DNA from: Paratinospora sagittata
Taxonomy: Eukaryota > Streptophyta > Magnoliopsida > Ranunculales > Menispermaceae
NCBI GenBank assembly: GCA_035771175.1
Contig: CM069589.1
Coordinates: 25,500,201-25,564,200 of the forward strand
Reading direction: 5' to 3'
DNA length: 64,000 nt
In this document: piece after piece, positions 24,168-37,500 of the stretch
How the letters are laid out: each line of letters begins with the position of its first letter
Position numbering within the stretch: position 1 is the stretch's first letter
The notes under the pieces: model-generated
Seen by the model: the letters and a program-made list of their open reading frames with translations, nothing else
The model's database searches: none
What the model was told of the DNA's origin: nothing
Position numbers and translations under genes: made by a program

Positions 24168-25490
24168 TGTTGAACGTAAGGTTAGAATGGTTGGAAAAAA
24201 AGATACATCTTTCCTAACGTCAAGTTATACTATACCGATGAGAATCGGGTAATCGTCCTCAAGGATCGATTAACTCTCACTAATTACCGTAATTACTAAC
24301 TCTAACTTTAACTAGATGATTAAATTCGAGAATAAACTAAATTAAGATAATGCAATTAAAAACAAAATATTAACAATCAAAATTAAGAGAAAGTCAATAG
24401 AGATGAATAATTCTAGGGGTTCAACTTCACCTAACTTTCAACTATGTCTTTTATATATATATTTATTATTAATTTATTCTCCTAGTTTATACGATAAAAA
24501 TTCTCAAATCTCTAACTTTCTCTCTCGAGTGCCAAGTTAGAACATATTCACATGAATTAGTTTTGACCTCTTGATAAAAACCAAAATCATGTAAACTCTT
24601 TACGCTTTGTGATTTTTTATACAACTTCAAAGAATATTATAAATCTCTCGATTCTATATTACTTCTAGGTTATATTTTCCCCAATCCAATCTTAAGTTCT
24701 CTCTCTCTCGAGTACCGAACCCAAGATCTAAAAACATTCAATCTATTGTCAGTAGATCAAAAGCATTAAAAAGTGAAAAATATAAATAAACTATGAAAAT
24801 CTATTAATAATAATCAAAAATAAATCTAAAACATAGTATCTAAGTTAGGATTCATCTATCCTCTAGAGAACAACTTAGTTCATCATTGAAATAAAAAAAA
24901 CACAAAAATATTGATCAACATTGTAAATAAAAACAAGAAGAAACTAGAAAACCCAATCTCTAGAATTGAAGATCGCTCCCTTGTCTCCAACTTTGCGCTA
25001 TTCGCTTCTTTCGATTTAACTTCTTCAAATTGTTCTCCTATCATTTGTTCTTCAAAACCCTCTCATAATGTTGTATTCATAGTTAAGAAAAGGTAGAAAA
25101 AAAACTTCATCAAATTTGGAGTTAAATTGGCCAAGATATGCGCGAAAAACCCAAACTATGTAGGATTCTCAATAAGCCCAGGCACCACAGCGCCACTGTT
25201 GGGCGTTGTAGCGCTCAGAATATTGAAAGTGGTGTTTTCTTCATGGGTTGTGGCGCTGCCGCGCCACTATTGTACATGTGTTTTTCTTCCCTTTTTACGC
25301 CATTTTCGCACACCTTCGCGCTTGGTTTTTGAACACTTGTTCATCACTTTAATATTACTTTTAAAATGTGTTTATTTCAGTGACATATAAAAATGTAAAC
25401 CGAAATAAACTATACCGAAATTCTAACATAAAATATACCAAAACTAGAACATAAAATATATGTAAAAGACACCTAAAAATCTACTTATCA
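24168..25490 (+). mobile_element. Small non-autonomous repeat inserted in a gypsy LTR
   Basis: It begins TGTTGAACGTAAGG and ends ATCTACTTATCA, LTR-like TG…CA ends. It contains ACCGATGAGAATCGGG, ATCGTCCTC and GATCGATTAACT (24226-24270), which recur at 63514-63545. No coding region is convincing. The flanks TTTAG and CCTAG match only in part. The class is not certain; a terminal-repeat or LARD-type derivative fits best. Confidence 0.5.
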
Positions 25491-26230
25491 CCTAGTCATT
25501 CCCTATAAAGCGAAATAGGGGAAAGTATAAGCATAATTATCTAGAATGGGCCTCGAAGGAGGCGAATGTATGTTTTATTGAACATTATGCATGGTTTCAC
25601 ATGTTATTCATGTTAGTTAAATTGAATTGTGCACTTGTATTTGCAAATCTCTTATGACACACGTGTTTTATAAATGCATAGATGGTTATATTTGTGAGAG
25701 GTATATTTCACTGAGCTAGTTGAAGCTCACCCCATTTTCCTTATTTTTTCAAGTTTAGATCCAAAAGAAAAGGGCAAGCAGGTTGAAAAGTTGAGCCTAA
25801 TCTTCTTGGATGTATGTGTTGAGTAGGATTTGGGATAATCTTTGGTTCTTTTGTATATTTTGGGACATGCATATAACTATCACTATATAATCTACATATC
25901 ATTTAGATAGGTTGTAGATATATAATATGATGAGATGTATATGCTTCACTTGGGAGATGAATACTTGTTTATACTAGGTATATATATATGTGGATGAACC
26001 ATATGTTTGATGTACATTATTATAAATTATATTTGATGGTTTTAGAAAAATTATGGTTCAATTATAAATTGTCATATATAGGTTAAATTGTATTGTATAG
26101 GTTTTTTATTGTGTATAAGATTGAGGCTGAGCAAAGCTTCAGGTTTTTGTTCTGAAATGGCAATACTTGGAGTTTTGTGTTGGTTGTAACGTCACCTGGT
26201 GTAGGGTTGCGATAGGGGTACCATTTTCCT
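25491..26230 (+). mobile_element. Gypsy-type LTR fragment, right part
   Basis: The box TTCACTGAGCTAGTTGAAGC, TCACCCCATTTTCC and a following TTTTTTCAAGTTTAGATCC (25709-25770) is the hallmark shared by the other gypsy LTRs here. The 3' end is not sharply defined; GTAACGTCACC near 26188 may be a decayed terminus. Confidence 0.5.
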
Positions 26231-27660
26231 GTCATTCCTATCATGTTGCTAACTTGGAAGTATACCAAATGATGGGAACGAGTGGAGACAATTGCCCATC
26301 ACTCAAATTAGGTTGGTCGAACCTAGCGCCAAAGCACACCCTATTTGTGTGATTCCGACAGGTTTTCTTTTCGAAAATACATATAAAAACACACCAAATA
26401 CACCATTAAAACATAAATAAAGCACGTGGAAACTAAACACACAAGTCAAAATATGCATTTCTTATTGAATCAATAGATGTCCAAATCTTTCGAAGACGAA
26501 GAAGATATGATATTGGAGGTGTGGGTTTTGGAGATAGGAAGAAAAGGGTGGGAAGGGAAGGTAATTTTGGAGTGGGGGTTATGGTTTTGGGGAGAACAAG
26601 ATGGTGGGAATGAGAGAAGGGAGAGTTGTGAGGATAAGGATAGTTTAGATGTTTTTGATTTTTTTTTTTTTTTCTGGTGTAAGAATAGTATTGAAATTTT
26701 GGGTGAGGTAAATTTAGTAAGTGGGGAAAGATAGGGGATTAATGGAGTATATCTAGCCGCCCTCATTTTAAAATCACCCACAAAAGTTAAAATACACCCA
26801 TAGGACTCACGATATGTGTTTTCTTCGGAGTCATTTAATCAAGTGCGATTGGCTCCTATGTGGGGTTATAATTTTATTTTATTTAAGTTAAAGAGGTGCT
26901 CCAGTGTGGAGCGCGCCTATTCTCTACACCCATTTTTTATAATTATATATGTTCTTTTTCTATTTTTTCTATATTCTAGTTTTTATTTTTTAAATAATAT
27001 ATGATAACTCTAAATTTAAAAAAACGTTAATGTTTTTAAAATTTATAATAATCATATTTAAAATTTAGGTTAGAACGTTTTTAAAATTTAGAATTATCAT
27101 ATTTTATTTAAAAATAAAAAAACATGTAGAAAAAACATAAATATATGTATATAAAGAATTAAAAAAAAAAAGAAAAAGAAAAAAGAACTCGTCACACTGA
27201 ATGGGCACAGTGAGCATAATGAGAAGAGGTGCCCTAATTGGAATAAAAGGTCTAAATTTTTTTTTTCTTTTATTACTATCGAGTGACCAGACGTTACCCA
27301 AGACCTAGTAGAAAAGTGTAGAGACAAGGGCAAGGGCACATGAGACCTGAACAAGGGACCATGAGAGACAACAAATGACCCAACTCCTACAATGCAACTA
27401 TTGCAACTGGGGAGACTCCCATACTTATCTAAATTAATAAAACAAAACATAAAAAAGTAAATAAAAGTTAAAACCCAAAGATTAAGTTTCTTTTAAAATT
27501 TTGGTTCAAACCTTTTTAAAATTTAGAGTTATTATATTTTATTTAAAATATATATATATTAAAATGAAAAAACTCATCACGATGAGAATAGACACTCTAG
27601 TTTTTAACTTCAAAAAATTTAAAAACCTTCAAATTTTATTAAAAAAAATGCTTTATAACC
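26231..27660. other. Upstream intergenic stretch, no recognised gene
   Basis: Purine-rich sequence at 26500-26640 gives long frames on both strands, but their composition (Ser/Pro/Lys or Gly/Trp runs) suggests low complexity. Between 26995 and 27560 three AT-rich segments share 'ttttaaaatttagaattatcatattttatttaaaa' type text (about 27003-27065, 27068-27118, 27492-27550), as in MITE debris. Confidence 0.5.
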
Positions 27661-27667
27661 CTTCACG

Positions 27668-28425
27668 AGAGCCACGTGGTGCGATTCCTGCGCAGGGTCT
27701 GTGTATTTGCAAACCCTAGCTCACTCTGTTTAATCATCTCCCTCTCTCTATATAGAGTGTTTTGGCGAACCATCGGATCTCCGCAAAAACGCAGACTTTG
27801 TGCGGGAGCCGCGCCATGCGGCTCTCACACGGGGCTTTTATTTTTTATTGGGTTTTGTATTTTTTTTTAAGTATTGGTATATTCTTTTTTGTTTTACGTG
27901 TTCATGTTTTTTTTTTAAAGAAATATGTTAGAACTTAAATCTTTAAATTAAGTATTAATATAGTATTACGAATCAATAAATTTTTATTTTTATTTTTTTT
28001 CAAAAATGCACTTTTTGTGCAAGGTCTTAACTTTTTTTATTTTTTGTTTTATAAATTAGATAACTGTTAATATAAATTAAAGTAATTAAAAATTAATATA
28101 ATTAATAACATTAATTATATTAATTATTTTTTATTTTTATTTTATTTTGATTATATTAACAGTTATTCAATTTATAAAAAAATAATAATAAAGTTAAAAC
28201 CCTGCACAAAGAGAAGGTTTTTTTGAAAAAATAAATTAATTAATTTTTAATACTATATCATTCCTTAATTTAAAGATTTAGGTTCTCACGTTTTAACTTT
28301 TATTTAAAAAAACAAAAATAAATAAAAAATAAAACCACAAGGGCCACATGGCACGGCTCTCGCGCAGCGTCTGCGTAGTCGCGGACTCGTTGTCCTCTCT
28401 CCCCCATTACTCTCTATATATAGAC
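27668..28425. repeat. Foldback repeat next to the SCPL promoter
   Basis: Two arms, about 27748-28085 and 28115-28425, are reverse complements over most of their length. Pairs include 27805-27824 (GAGCCGCGCCATGCGGCTCT) with 28342-28361, and 27932-27960 with 28260-28283. The centre is near 28100 in an AT-rich loop. A third copy of the outer GC-rich module lies in direct orientation at 27668-27755, and it too ends in CTCTCTCTATATAGAG. This looks like a foldback or MITE-type element, and transcripts crossing it could form a long hairpin. Confidence 0.75.
28415..28422 (+). promoter_or_regulatory. Probable TATA box of the SCPL gene
   Basis: TATATATA follows a pyrimidine-rich stretch (28391-28414) and lies 49 bp before the chosen ATG, leaving a short 5' UTR. 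It sits at the outer end of the foldback arm. Function is inferred from position and sequence. Confidence 0.6.
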
Positions 28426-28470
28426 AAAAATGTAAAGAACCAAAGTGTTCGGACATTGAAGGTGGTGGTG

Positions 28471-28610
28471 ATGGGAGAGAGAGAGCATCTCCAAGCATTC
28501 ATCTTTTTCTCCGTAGCTCTACTTTTCTGCTCACGATTCGCATTCTCTCGATCCATTATCAGATCTCTACCAGGTTTTGATGGCCCTCTGCCCTTTGAAA
28601 TGGAAACAGG
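28471..28610 (+). CDS. SCPL exon 1: signal peptide and [11 protein letters not shown]
   Basis: The ATG at 28471 was chosen because the next residues form a charged start followed by a hydrophobic core ([12 protein letters not shown]). An in-frame ATG at 28348 would put 41 residues before the signal peptide and lies upstream of the TATA box. The exon ends in phase 2 before GTATGT. Confidence 0.9.
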
Positions 28611-28926
28611 GTATGTGAAGTTGGTTACCAATGGTACTACTTATATCATGATCAATTCTATAAAGTAGTTGTGATGATGGATTTCCTGTAATACTTTTAA
28701 GTAGATTTTGTTATATCTTCAGGTACGTTGGTGTTGACGAAGCCAACGATGTACAGCTTTTCTACTACTTTATCAAGTCAGAGAGGAACCCAAGAGAAGA
28801 CCCTCTTATTGTTTGGATTGATGGAGGTCCTGGCTGCTCTTCCTTCACTGGCCTTGCCTTTGAGATAGGTAAATTTCTCTCTTTTACCTCTGTTTCGCTT
28901 CTTTTTGGATATTCCTACTCATTTAG

Positions 28927-28960
<34 letters not shown>

Positions 28961-31526
28961 GGACAGAGATCAAGAATTTATTCATTTCCTTATCAAAAAG
29001 AAGAAAAATGTATATATTCACCAGTAGTATATATGTAAGTTTGTGAGAAGATTAGGTCTCAAAAAACCAAAAGTTTGTGAGATTAGATTTAAAGCTCATC
29101 TACTGATGAGAATGGAGAGATCACAGGATGAGCTGAAGAATTGGAGGGAAAGAGAAAAACTTTAATGTAGGTTTTGTTGTTTCTGAGCTTTAACGTCAGA
29201 GAGTAGGATACGCTGCATACGCAGCTGAGCTTGCGTTTCGTGGCTTACACATGGCATTCTGAAGATAAGTTGGAATTAACGCCTGAAGATTAAGTTGGAA
29301 TATAGATTTGTCATTGCGTCAGCGAGAATACTTTATACCGATGCGTTCCCGGTTTTGACCAACACATGGCATTCTGAAGCCACATGTCTACCATTAATAA
29401 AAAGCAAAAACTGCATTAAATGCTTGCTGTGCCCTTTCTTTCTTTCTTTTTTCTCTTTCTTTTTCAACCATTGTTTACTTATATTTTCATTTAGTATATT
29501 TTTGTTAATGTTTTTGATTTATATTTAATATTTCAACTTATTGAATACAATTTTTATTATTATCTTAATATTATTCATAGCATATATGCTACCCAATTTT
29601 TCTTTTTCAAAAATATAATCAGATTTTATAATATAATCACAAAATTCATAATAAAAAATGAGGGCTTGCTAGTTGAACCTCATTTATGAACTATTATCAC
29701 TCCATTAAACCAAAAACCTTGAATTCTTAAACTATCATCCTATCAAATGACCCAAATCACTTTATTTTAAATTATTTTACCGCTCTTTCACCCACCCACC
29801 CACCATCTTCGTTATCTTCTTCGTCTTCTTTCTTCATTTCCTTTTACAAACACATCTCTAATATATTTTTTTTGTTGTTTATAAATACAAATTTAAAGTC
29901 TTTTTAGTTTCTTTTAAAAGATTTAAACAATTTGTAGAAATATTTGGTATATTTGAATGGTTCGTTGATTTTTTTTATTTTTATTTTTGCAAAAAATTGC
30001 ACTTTGATTCGACCATACCAAACCGAACCTCTTATTTTTTTATTTCTTTTATTTTTGCCTTCTAGCATGATCCTTGTCAAGGACCTTAACGCCCCCAGAC
30101 GAGCTTTCCTCCTCAAAAGGGCTAGGAGAAGGAGGAGCTACCTTCGCCTCGTCATGATGAGGCGACAGCTCGAGGGTAGAATCCTCAAAAGAGAACCACC
30201 CCAGGTCAGCCATGAATTGTAGAAGAAAAGACAGACTATGAAGGACTATACCAACCTAAAAAATAAAAGAGAAAGGAAAACTGAGCAGGAAAAATACCGA
30301 GTTGTAGAAGGAAAAGTGTTGGAAATGAAAACAAAAATGATTGAGGCCACTATATATAATGAGAGCTTGGTCGAGTATGACTGTTGGATGTTGAAAACGT
30401 GCATTCCAAGAAAAATCGAACGATTGCGCATCGGGTGGCCGATACATCGTGCCGTACCAACGCATCCATCACCGCCCACTGTGAATCTCGATGACAATCC
30501 ACGGTATGCACATTCAGAGCTACATGGACCGAGACCATCCTTCCCAAAAGAAGAACCCTCCAAGCTCCAATGGAGTCAAGAGGCTTGGGGGGTAAATGTT
30601 GGACCACCAGCTCGGCCAACCGAGCTCTAAGAATGATCTGGTGGATACAAGTGACTGAGATGTTGAGCTGGCAATGTAAGCTCAATGTTGGACGATGTTC
30701 ACAAGGTCGAAAAGTAACATACGTTAGCTCAGTAGATGATGAAAATACCTCCCGATTTGACGTATTTCTGTACAACACAAAGAGGATTCCAGAATATTCG
30801 GGATAGAGATGTACACGAAAACTGCATTTATCCCGACAAATCAGGGATACATAATAATCTATGAACAAGGATGAGACACACTTCATCTGGGATAAGGAAA
30901 CTTACAATCCTGGAGTAGATGAGCTCGACAACTCATCATGTTTACCAACAACTAATCAGATATTGATACGTGACATATACCTATTGGGCAGCTAGTCACT
31001 CGGCCAGAAGACCACTCCTATAAATAGCCAACTATTCTTCTCCCAAAGGTATGAAAAAGACATATTCTAAAGTCTGTGCAAGATTTAGCATTGAAGTAAG
31101 CACTAACTTGGGCATCGAAGGATCTTTGGGCGACACCACACCAGTGTTCCTCACGAAAGCCTCTTCTTGTTTCTATTAATTTCAGATTTTTAATACGAAG
31201 TTCTGTTGAAGTCCGGTGGTTCGCGATCCCAGGTCAGCTCACCTCCTCCACGTAACAATAAATTCGGTGTTGGTCAAATTCTGCACCAATATAAGGTATT
31301 AAAAAATACGAAAAATGCTAATTTAATTATAAATTATACAACTGCATGTACAACTACATATGTATATTCATTGAATATTAATGTTTTACACATCTCGATG
31401 TGTATAATAAATAATTCAATAAATATACATATGTAATTGCACGTGTAAACAAAATGCACTCACTGTTAATTGCCATCATTGGCCTTGTGGAGGTTGTAAT
31501 GGTATTCATTTTTTCTAACAAGTATT

Positions 31527-31563
<37 letters not shown>

Positions 31564-34500
31564 TTATTTATTTATTTTTTTGAGTACACTTTGTATCTTC
31601 TTGAGCTATAACCTAACAGGTTTATCAAAGTCCTGTTCAATTGCTGAAAAGATGACACTATTAAAGCACTTAAAATGCTAATTACATTACATATTTAATA
31701 CGTGCAAACCAAACTAGTAAAAAGAAAAGAGAGAGCTCCCTAAAATCATTTTTGAATTGGGGGTTAGGGTTTGGTTGTGGAGGAACACTAAGGAGAGGGC
31801 TCTCACACTTGGAGAAAGGATGGTTGGCTTGTTAGGGGCGAAATTGAAGATCTAAAACTAAGCACCATTGTCCATTTTGTGGGTGGTTAATTTTAGCTTG
31901 ATATTTGTGTCCGGTTCTTGAATGGATTGAAGAGAAAAAGAGGGCATTGAATGTGCTGCAAATGGGACAGTACTGATTGAGATTAAAAAAGTGAGCATAA
32001 ATCTTATAACATTGGCGGTGGTTTTGGAGATTGATATATATATATATATATATATATTTATGGGCATAGTATGGGACCATTTTGTGTGGTGTATGGGCTG
32101 CAAAATGGAGCAATAAATATTTGGTGGGGACATGAGCTGCATTTTTTCGGTGGTATTTTCAGAACGTTTGGATGTGTTTTAGTGAGCTAAATTGGGCTGA
32201 TTGGGAGTTAATTTGAGCAGATTATGTGGCTAATTTGTGGAGAATACTAGCTGTTGCTGTCACCTACTTTGGGATGTTGTTGATGCCGATTGCAAGTGGT
32301 GAAAGATAGCAGCAAGTTGGCAACAATTTGGCCGGTAAAGCATGGTTTTTCTTGTTTGAACGTCATGCTTAATGGTGGCAACAAGACCGTGCGCTATTAG
32401 GTGATTTTAAGCTTATAGTTCAGCTTTTCCGTGGCTGTTTTTGATCAACAAAATTATTTAGCAATTCCTTCCTCTCCCTTAATCTTAAATGTGTATTTTG
32501 ATCAATAAATATGTCAAGTACATTAATGTGTTGTGTTCCTCATTTGAGCAATGAACTAATTTCTTAAACTAGTACATGATTTGGCATATTTAATCTTCAT
32601 GAATTCCTAATTGATATTGTTAATAGAGTGTATTTGTTCCTATAATTGATGTTTGCATTTTAGAGTCTAATGCATGTGAATGTTTGATCACCCATTCATT
32701 TGATTTTAAATTAATGTGTTAAAGACCGAGAGGTGATGCGCATTATATGTTAAAAAAAATTGTGAACCACAAATTGATAATAGGATAGAGATATACCTAG
32801 AGAGTTTGTGTGGTTTTAATTGAATAGCCAGAGTTTAATGTCTTACTAAATGTTTTAATTGTCATCGAGAGATACGGAATTAATATTTAGTAGGACTTTT
32901 AATATTGTTCGAGAGAGAATATTAAATGAATTAGGGTCGTTCGACCTTCAATTAGGACAAATGCACCAATTAATCTTGAATTAAGAATTCATGCAATATA
33001 GCACGTGAAATTATTGCCCTAGTGTCTCAAGCTCTCGCAAATTCAATCCAAAGCCGTCATTTTTTATTTCTAATCCCTTGTTACGTTTGATTTGAATTTT
33101 AGTTTTCTTTTTTCTTTTTTAGTTTTATATTCATTTGTTAATTAGTTGTGACTTCTTTATATTCAGTAATTAGTGAACTAAATCTTTATGGGATGATACT
33201 CGACTCATCATTACATTGCTTGTGCGACCCGTACACTTGCGAAAAGTTTTGGAATGTTGAATTCTAAAATTAAAATTCGCAACAGTTGGCCATGACGTTC
33301 TTTCTCTTTCTTCTTTATGCTCTTATTTTCAGCCTATGATTGTCTAGTTTGGGTTAGTTGTCTCCAAGCTTCCTCCACCTTTAGTCTTGTGGAAGGTTTG
33401 CACATGGGTAATACATCCACATAGATAACAAAAATTTGGAAGTTGTTCATATTTGAACCTTACCCTACATCTTTCTCTTTCATTTTGGTGACTAAGCCTA
33501 TGGGACAAGCTTATAAATGTTTACCTCAACTCTTACTCTAACATATCTATTTTGGAGAATGCCTTCCGTATGAAATCATTTTTCCACCTTTAGGACCTTG
33601 CCAACCCTGTTACCAATTATTAAAACCACCAAAGAATCATAACAATCTAGGGGAAGACCGTGAATCTGCACTCAAAATTGGCTATAGGTGAAAAAAGAGG
33701 ACAAGAGTTTGATAGATGGACACGATTTCCTCAGCATAAAATGTTTCCTCATATAATCATGGCTCATTATGAAGGACAAAGTGTTGTGCCTCTTGGTTTG
33801 AAAAATGATCTGGAAGATAATATCATCTACCTTTAAGAATTGAACCATTGAGTTGATTTCACAAGCTCTCTAGATGCTGTTGTGCGGAATCGTGGTAAAG
33901 TATGAAAGAAAAAACAAGACAACAAATTTAACGTGGTTCGACAAATTGTCTACGTCCACGGGAGACAGCAAACTTGTATTATCAGATATTACAAACTACA
34001 CCCTTAGGTGAATCTTACAAATTGGATCTCTTAAATAGATCTCTCAGAATAGAACTTTCTGACTCTCAGGAATGAATTTGAAGAATGAAGTTAAGTTATA
34101 TTTATAGGAGTATTCAGGGGTATTTTCGTAATTATAAATATATAATATAATATATATTTAATAATATATTAATAATACCTTTTCGGCGCATTCGGCGCCG
34201 TCACAAAACGGTGCCGAATGCGCCACTTGCAGCAGCCCCATTTTCCGCCATTCTTGTCTGCCACCCCTGTTTGTCACATGGGGGTGGTCCCCACAAATAT
34301 CCACCTCCACCTCATGTGGAACAAGGCTCCCCCTCACCTGCAATCTCTACAGATAGCAAGCTTCCTTCAAAAAACTATTACTGCCTCCATTAGTGCCCTT
34401 AGGCACTCTAAGATCGTGAGATATTGATCAAGTCCAAACCACGATGGAACTTGATCCCTGTAACCACCTTTGTAAGCATATCTGCGGGGTTATCTGCAGT

Positions 34501-37500
34501 CTTGATCTTTTGCAGAAGAATACTCCCTTCTTCTACTATTTCTCGAACAAAATGAAAATGAACATCAATGTGCTTCGTTCGACTGTGATGAACTTGGTTC
34601 TTTGCCAAACAAATGGCACTCTGTCAAGATCTCCAGCATAGTCCGAATCCACATATCCGACTAGATGCTTACAACTTTTCTTATCTCTCTCGAACTTTAA
34701 ACCAATATCCACAGTACCATGAATATACCGTAGAATCCACTTCACTGCTTGCCAGTGGCTTTTACCGGGGTTGTGCATGTAACGACTTACCATACTTACA
34801 ACATGTGAAATGTCAAGTCTGGTACACACCATAGCATACATCAAGGCACCAACTGCATTTGCATATGGAATATTCTCCATGTGCTTCTTCTGATCCTCAG
34901 AATTTGGTGACATTGATGAACTTAGCTTGAAATGTAGTGCCAATGGTGTGCTGACAGGTTTTGTGTCATTGTCAATGCCAAAAGTTTGAAGAATTTTCTT
35001 CAAATATTGAGTCTGAGTCAAACAAATTTTGTCTTTGGCCCTGTCTCGAGTTATCTCCATCCCGAGAATTTTTCTGGCCTCTCCAAGATCCTTCATTTCA
35101 AACTCTGAGCTCAATTGAGCCTTCAGCTTGTTGATCTCCACCTTGCTTTTAGATGCGATTAACATATCATCTACATATAAAAACAAGTAGATAAATGTAT
35201 CATCTTGAAGTTTGCAATAATAGACACAATGATCAAACTGACTCCGAGTATATTTTTGCCATTGGATGAAGCTGTCAAATCGCTTGTACCACTGTCTCGG
35301 TGACTGCTTCAGGCCATACAGTGGCTTGCACAACTTGCAAGCCCAATTCTCTCTTCCTGGTACTTTGAATCCATCTGGTTGAGACATATATATCTCCTCT
35401 TCCAAATTACCATGCAGAAAAGCAGTTTTGACATCGAGTTGGGCTAACTCGAGATCAAACTGTGCAACCAAAGCCAATAATATTCGAATTGACGAATGCT
35501 TAACAACTGGTGAAAATACCTCATTGTAGTTAATTCCTTCCCTCTGAGCGTAGCCTTTTGCTACCAGTCTGGCTTTGTATCGGATACCATCTGTGCTGGG
35601 AGAGCCTTCCTTCTTAGCGAAAACCCATTTGCAGCCAATTGATTTCTTTCCTTTCGGAAGTGGAACCAACTTCCAAGTCTGATTCTGATGGAGTGATGTC
35701 ATCTCCTCATTCATTGCCATTTTCCACTTATCACTTTCCATACTCTGAATAGCATCTTTATAATTTTATGGAATATCATCTCCGGTGACTGGAAATGCAT
35801 ATGCAACCATGTCAGTGTACCGAGCAGGTTTGCGGATTTCTCTTCTTGGTCGACTGGTGGCAATTGATTCTGGTTGTTGACTGATGTCTGGTGCTGAAGC
35901 CTCCACCTCAACTGAGATTTCCTCATCGTCTTCTTCAGGATGGTTGGATATCTCTGCTGACTTGCTAGGAGTTACTGGAATATCTAACTCCACTTGCTGA
36001 GACAAATCTGGATCTCGAGTTTCTTTATCAGAAACTGTATGCTTTAACATCACAGATTCATCAAAAGTTACATCTCGACTTTTTACAATCGTCTTTGTCT
36101 CAGGGTTCCATAGTCGGAAAGCCTTAACTCATTCACTAAAGCCCATGAAAATTGATTTCTTGGACCTAGGATCCAGTTTGGATTCCTTCACATGGAAATA
36201 TGCAGTGCATCCAAAAATGCGCAGAGAATCATAATCTGAAACGGGGTGTCCAGACCATACCTCCTTGGGAGTTTTGCCATCTAGTGCTGTTGCAGGAAGT
36301 CTATTGATGATATGAGAGGCATATGACAAAGCTTCAGCCCAAAATGCCTTGCTCAGTCCAGAATAAGATAACATGCAGCGAACTTTATCTACCAAAGTAC
36401 GATTCATGCGTTCAGCAACACCATTTTGTTGTGGCGTGCCTGAGACTGTGAAATGTCTGACAATCCCTTCATTCTCACAAAATTTCTGAAATGGGTCTGA
36501 CTTGTATTCTCCTCCATTATCATATCTGAGCCTCTTAAGCTTCCTTCCCATTTGGGTTTCTACCATTTTCTTCCATATAAGAAAGATATCGAGCACTTCA
36601 TCTTTATGCTTCATGGTATAAACCCAAACATAGCGTGAGAAATCATCAATGAAAGTAACAAACCAACGTTTACCGCCCAATGAAGCATTTTGAGAGGGTC
36701 CCCAAACGTCGGTATGAACATAATATCCATCTATCAGACTGATTGTCTATAGATGAAACCGAGAATGCAGAATCTTCTTCTACTTTTGTGCTACATTTGC
36801 ATCTGTCTTGCCCTTATTTGGACAATCTTTCTTCCAGTGTGCCTTTTGGTGACAATAGGCACATTCATCCTTCGCAAGATGTTGACGTGAAGAAGGTCCT
36901 TTTGTCTTTGAGCGAGATCGGCCTCGCCCACTGGATCTATCAGATCTGTTGTTAGCCCTACCTCTGGATACCGTCAAGGCTGCTGGTGATGCTTCCTTGT
37001 TATCGCGCTGGTCCTTCCTTCGATACTCGTTGTTCACCAAAGCATTTGAAACATCATTGAATTTAACCTCATCTTTACCATATAGCAAAGTTGTTGTTAA
37101 ATGTTCATAACTTTCAGGCAAAGAGTTTAACAACAATAGTGCCTTATCCTCATCAAGAGGTTCAACATCAAGATTTAGTAGATCAGCGAGAATCTTGTTG
37201 AAATTATCAAGATGCTCAATCATGGGAGTACCTTGCTTGTACTGAAAACGAAAAAGCTTCTTCTTCAGGTAGAGGCGGTTCTCTACGCTTTTCGTCATGT
37301 ACTTGTCCTCCAGTTTCTTCCAGAGACTTGTTGCCATAGTCTCTTTAATGACAAAGTACTTCTGATCTTTGGCCAAACAGAGTCTGATTGTTCCACAAGC
37401 TTGACGATTGACGAAATACCAATCATCATCGGACATATCCTTGGGCTTGGTTTCCAAGGCGATATGTGATCCTTCCCGGAATAAGAGATCTTGAACTTCG

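Noticed and set aside
26470..26781. 103-codon minus-strand Ser/Pro-rich frame
   Set aside because: Purine/pyrimidine-biased sequence gives open frames on both strands; nothing supports a gene.
27097..27450. 117-codon minus-strand Phe-rich frame
   Set aside because: T/A-rich low-complexity sequence next to MITE-like repeats.
28348..28470. In-frame upstream ATG that would extend SCPL by 41 residues
   Set aside because: It lies upstream of the probable TATA box, inside the foldback arm, and would bury the signal peptide.
30350..30886. 178-codon minus-strand frame
   Set aside because: It crosses the PPT and the start of an LTR on the other strand; no recognisable domain.
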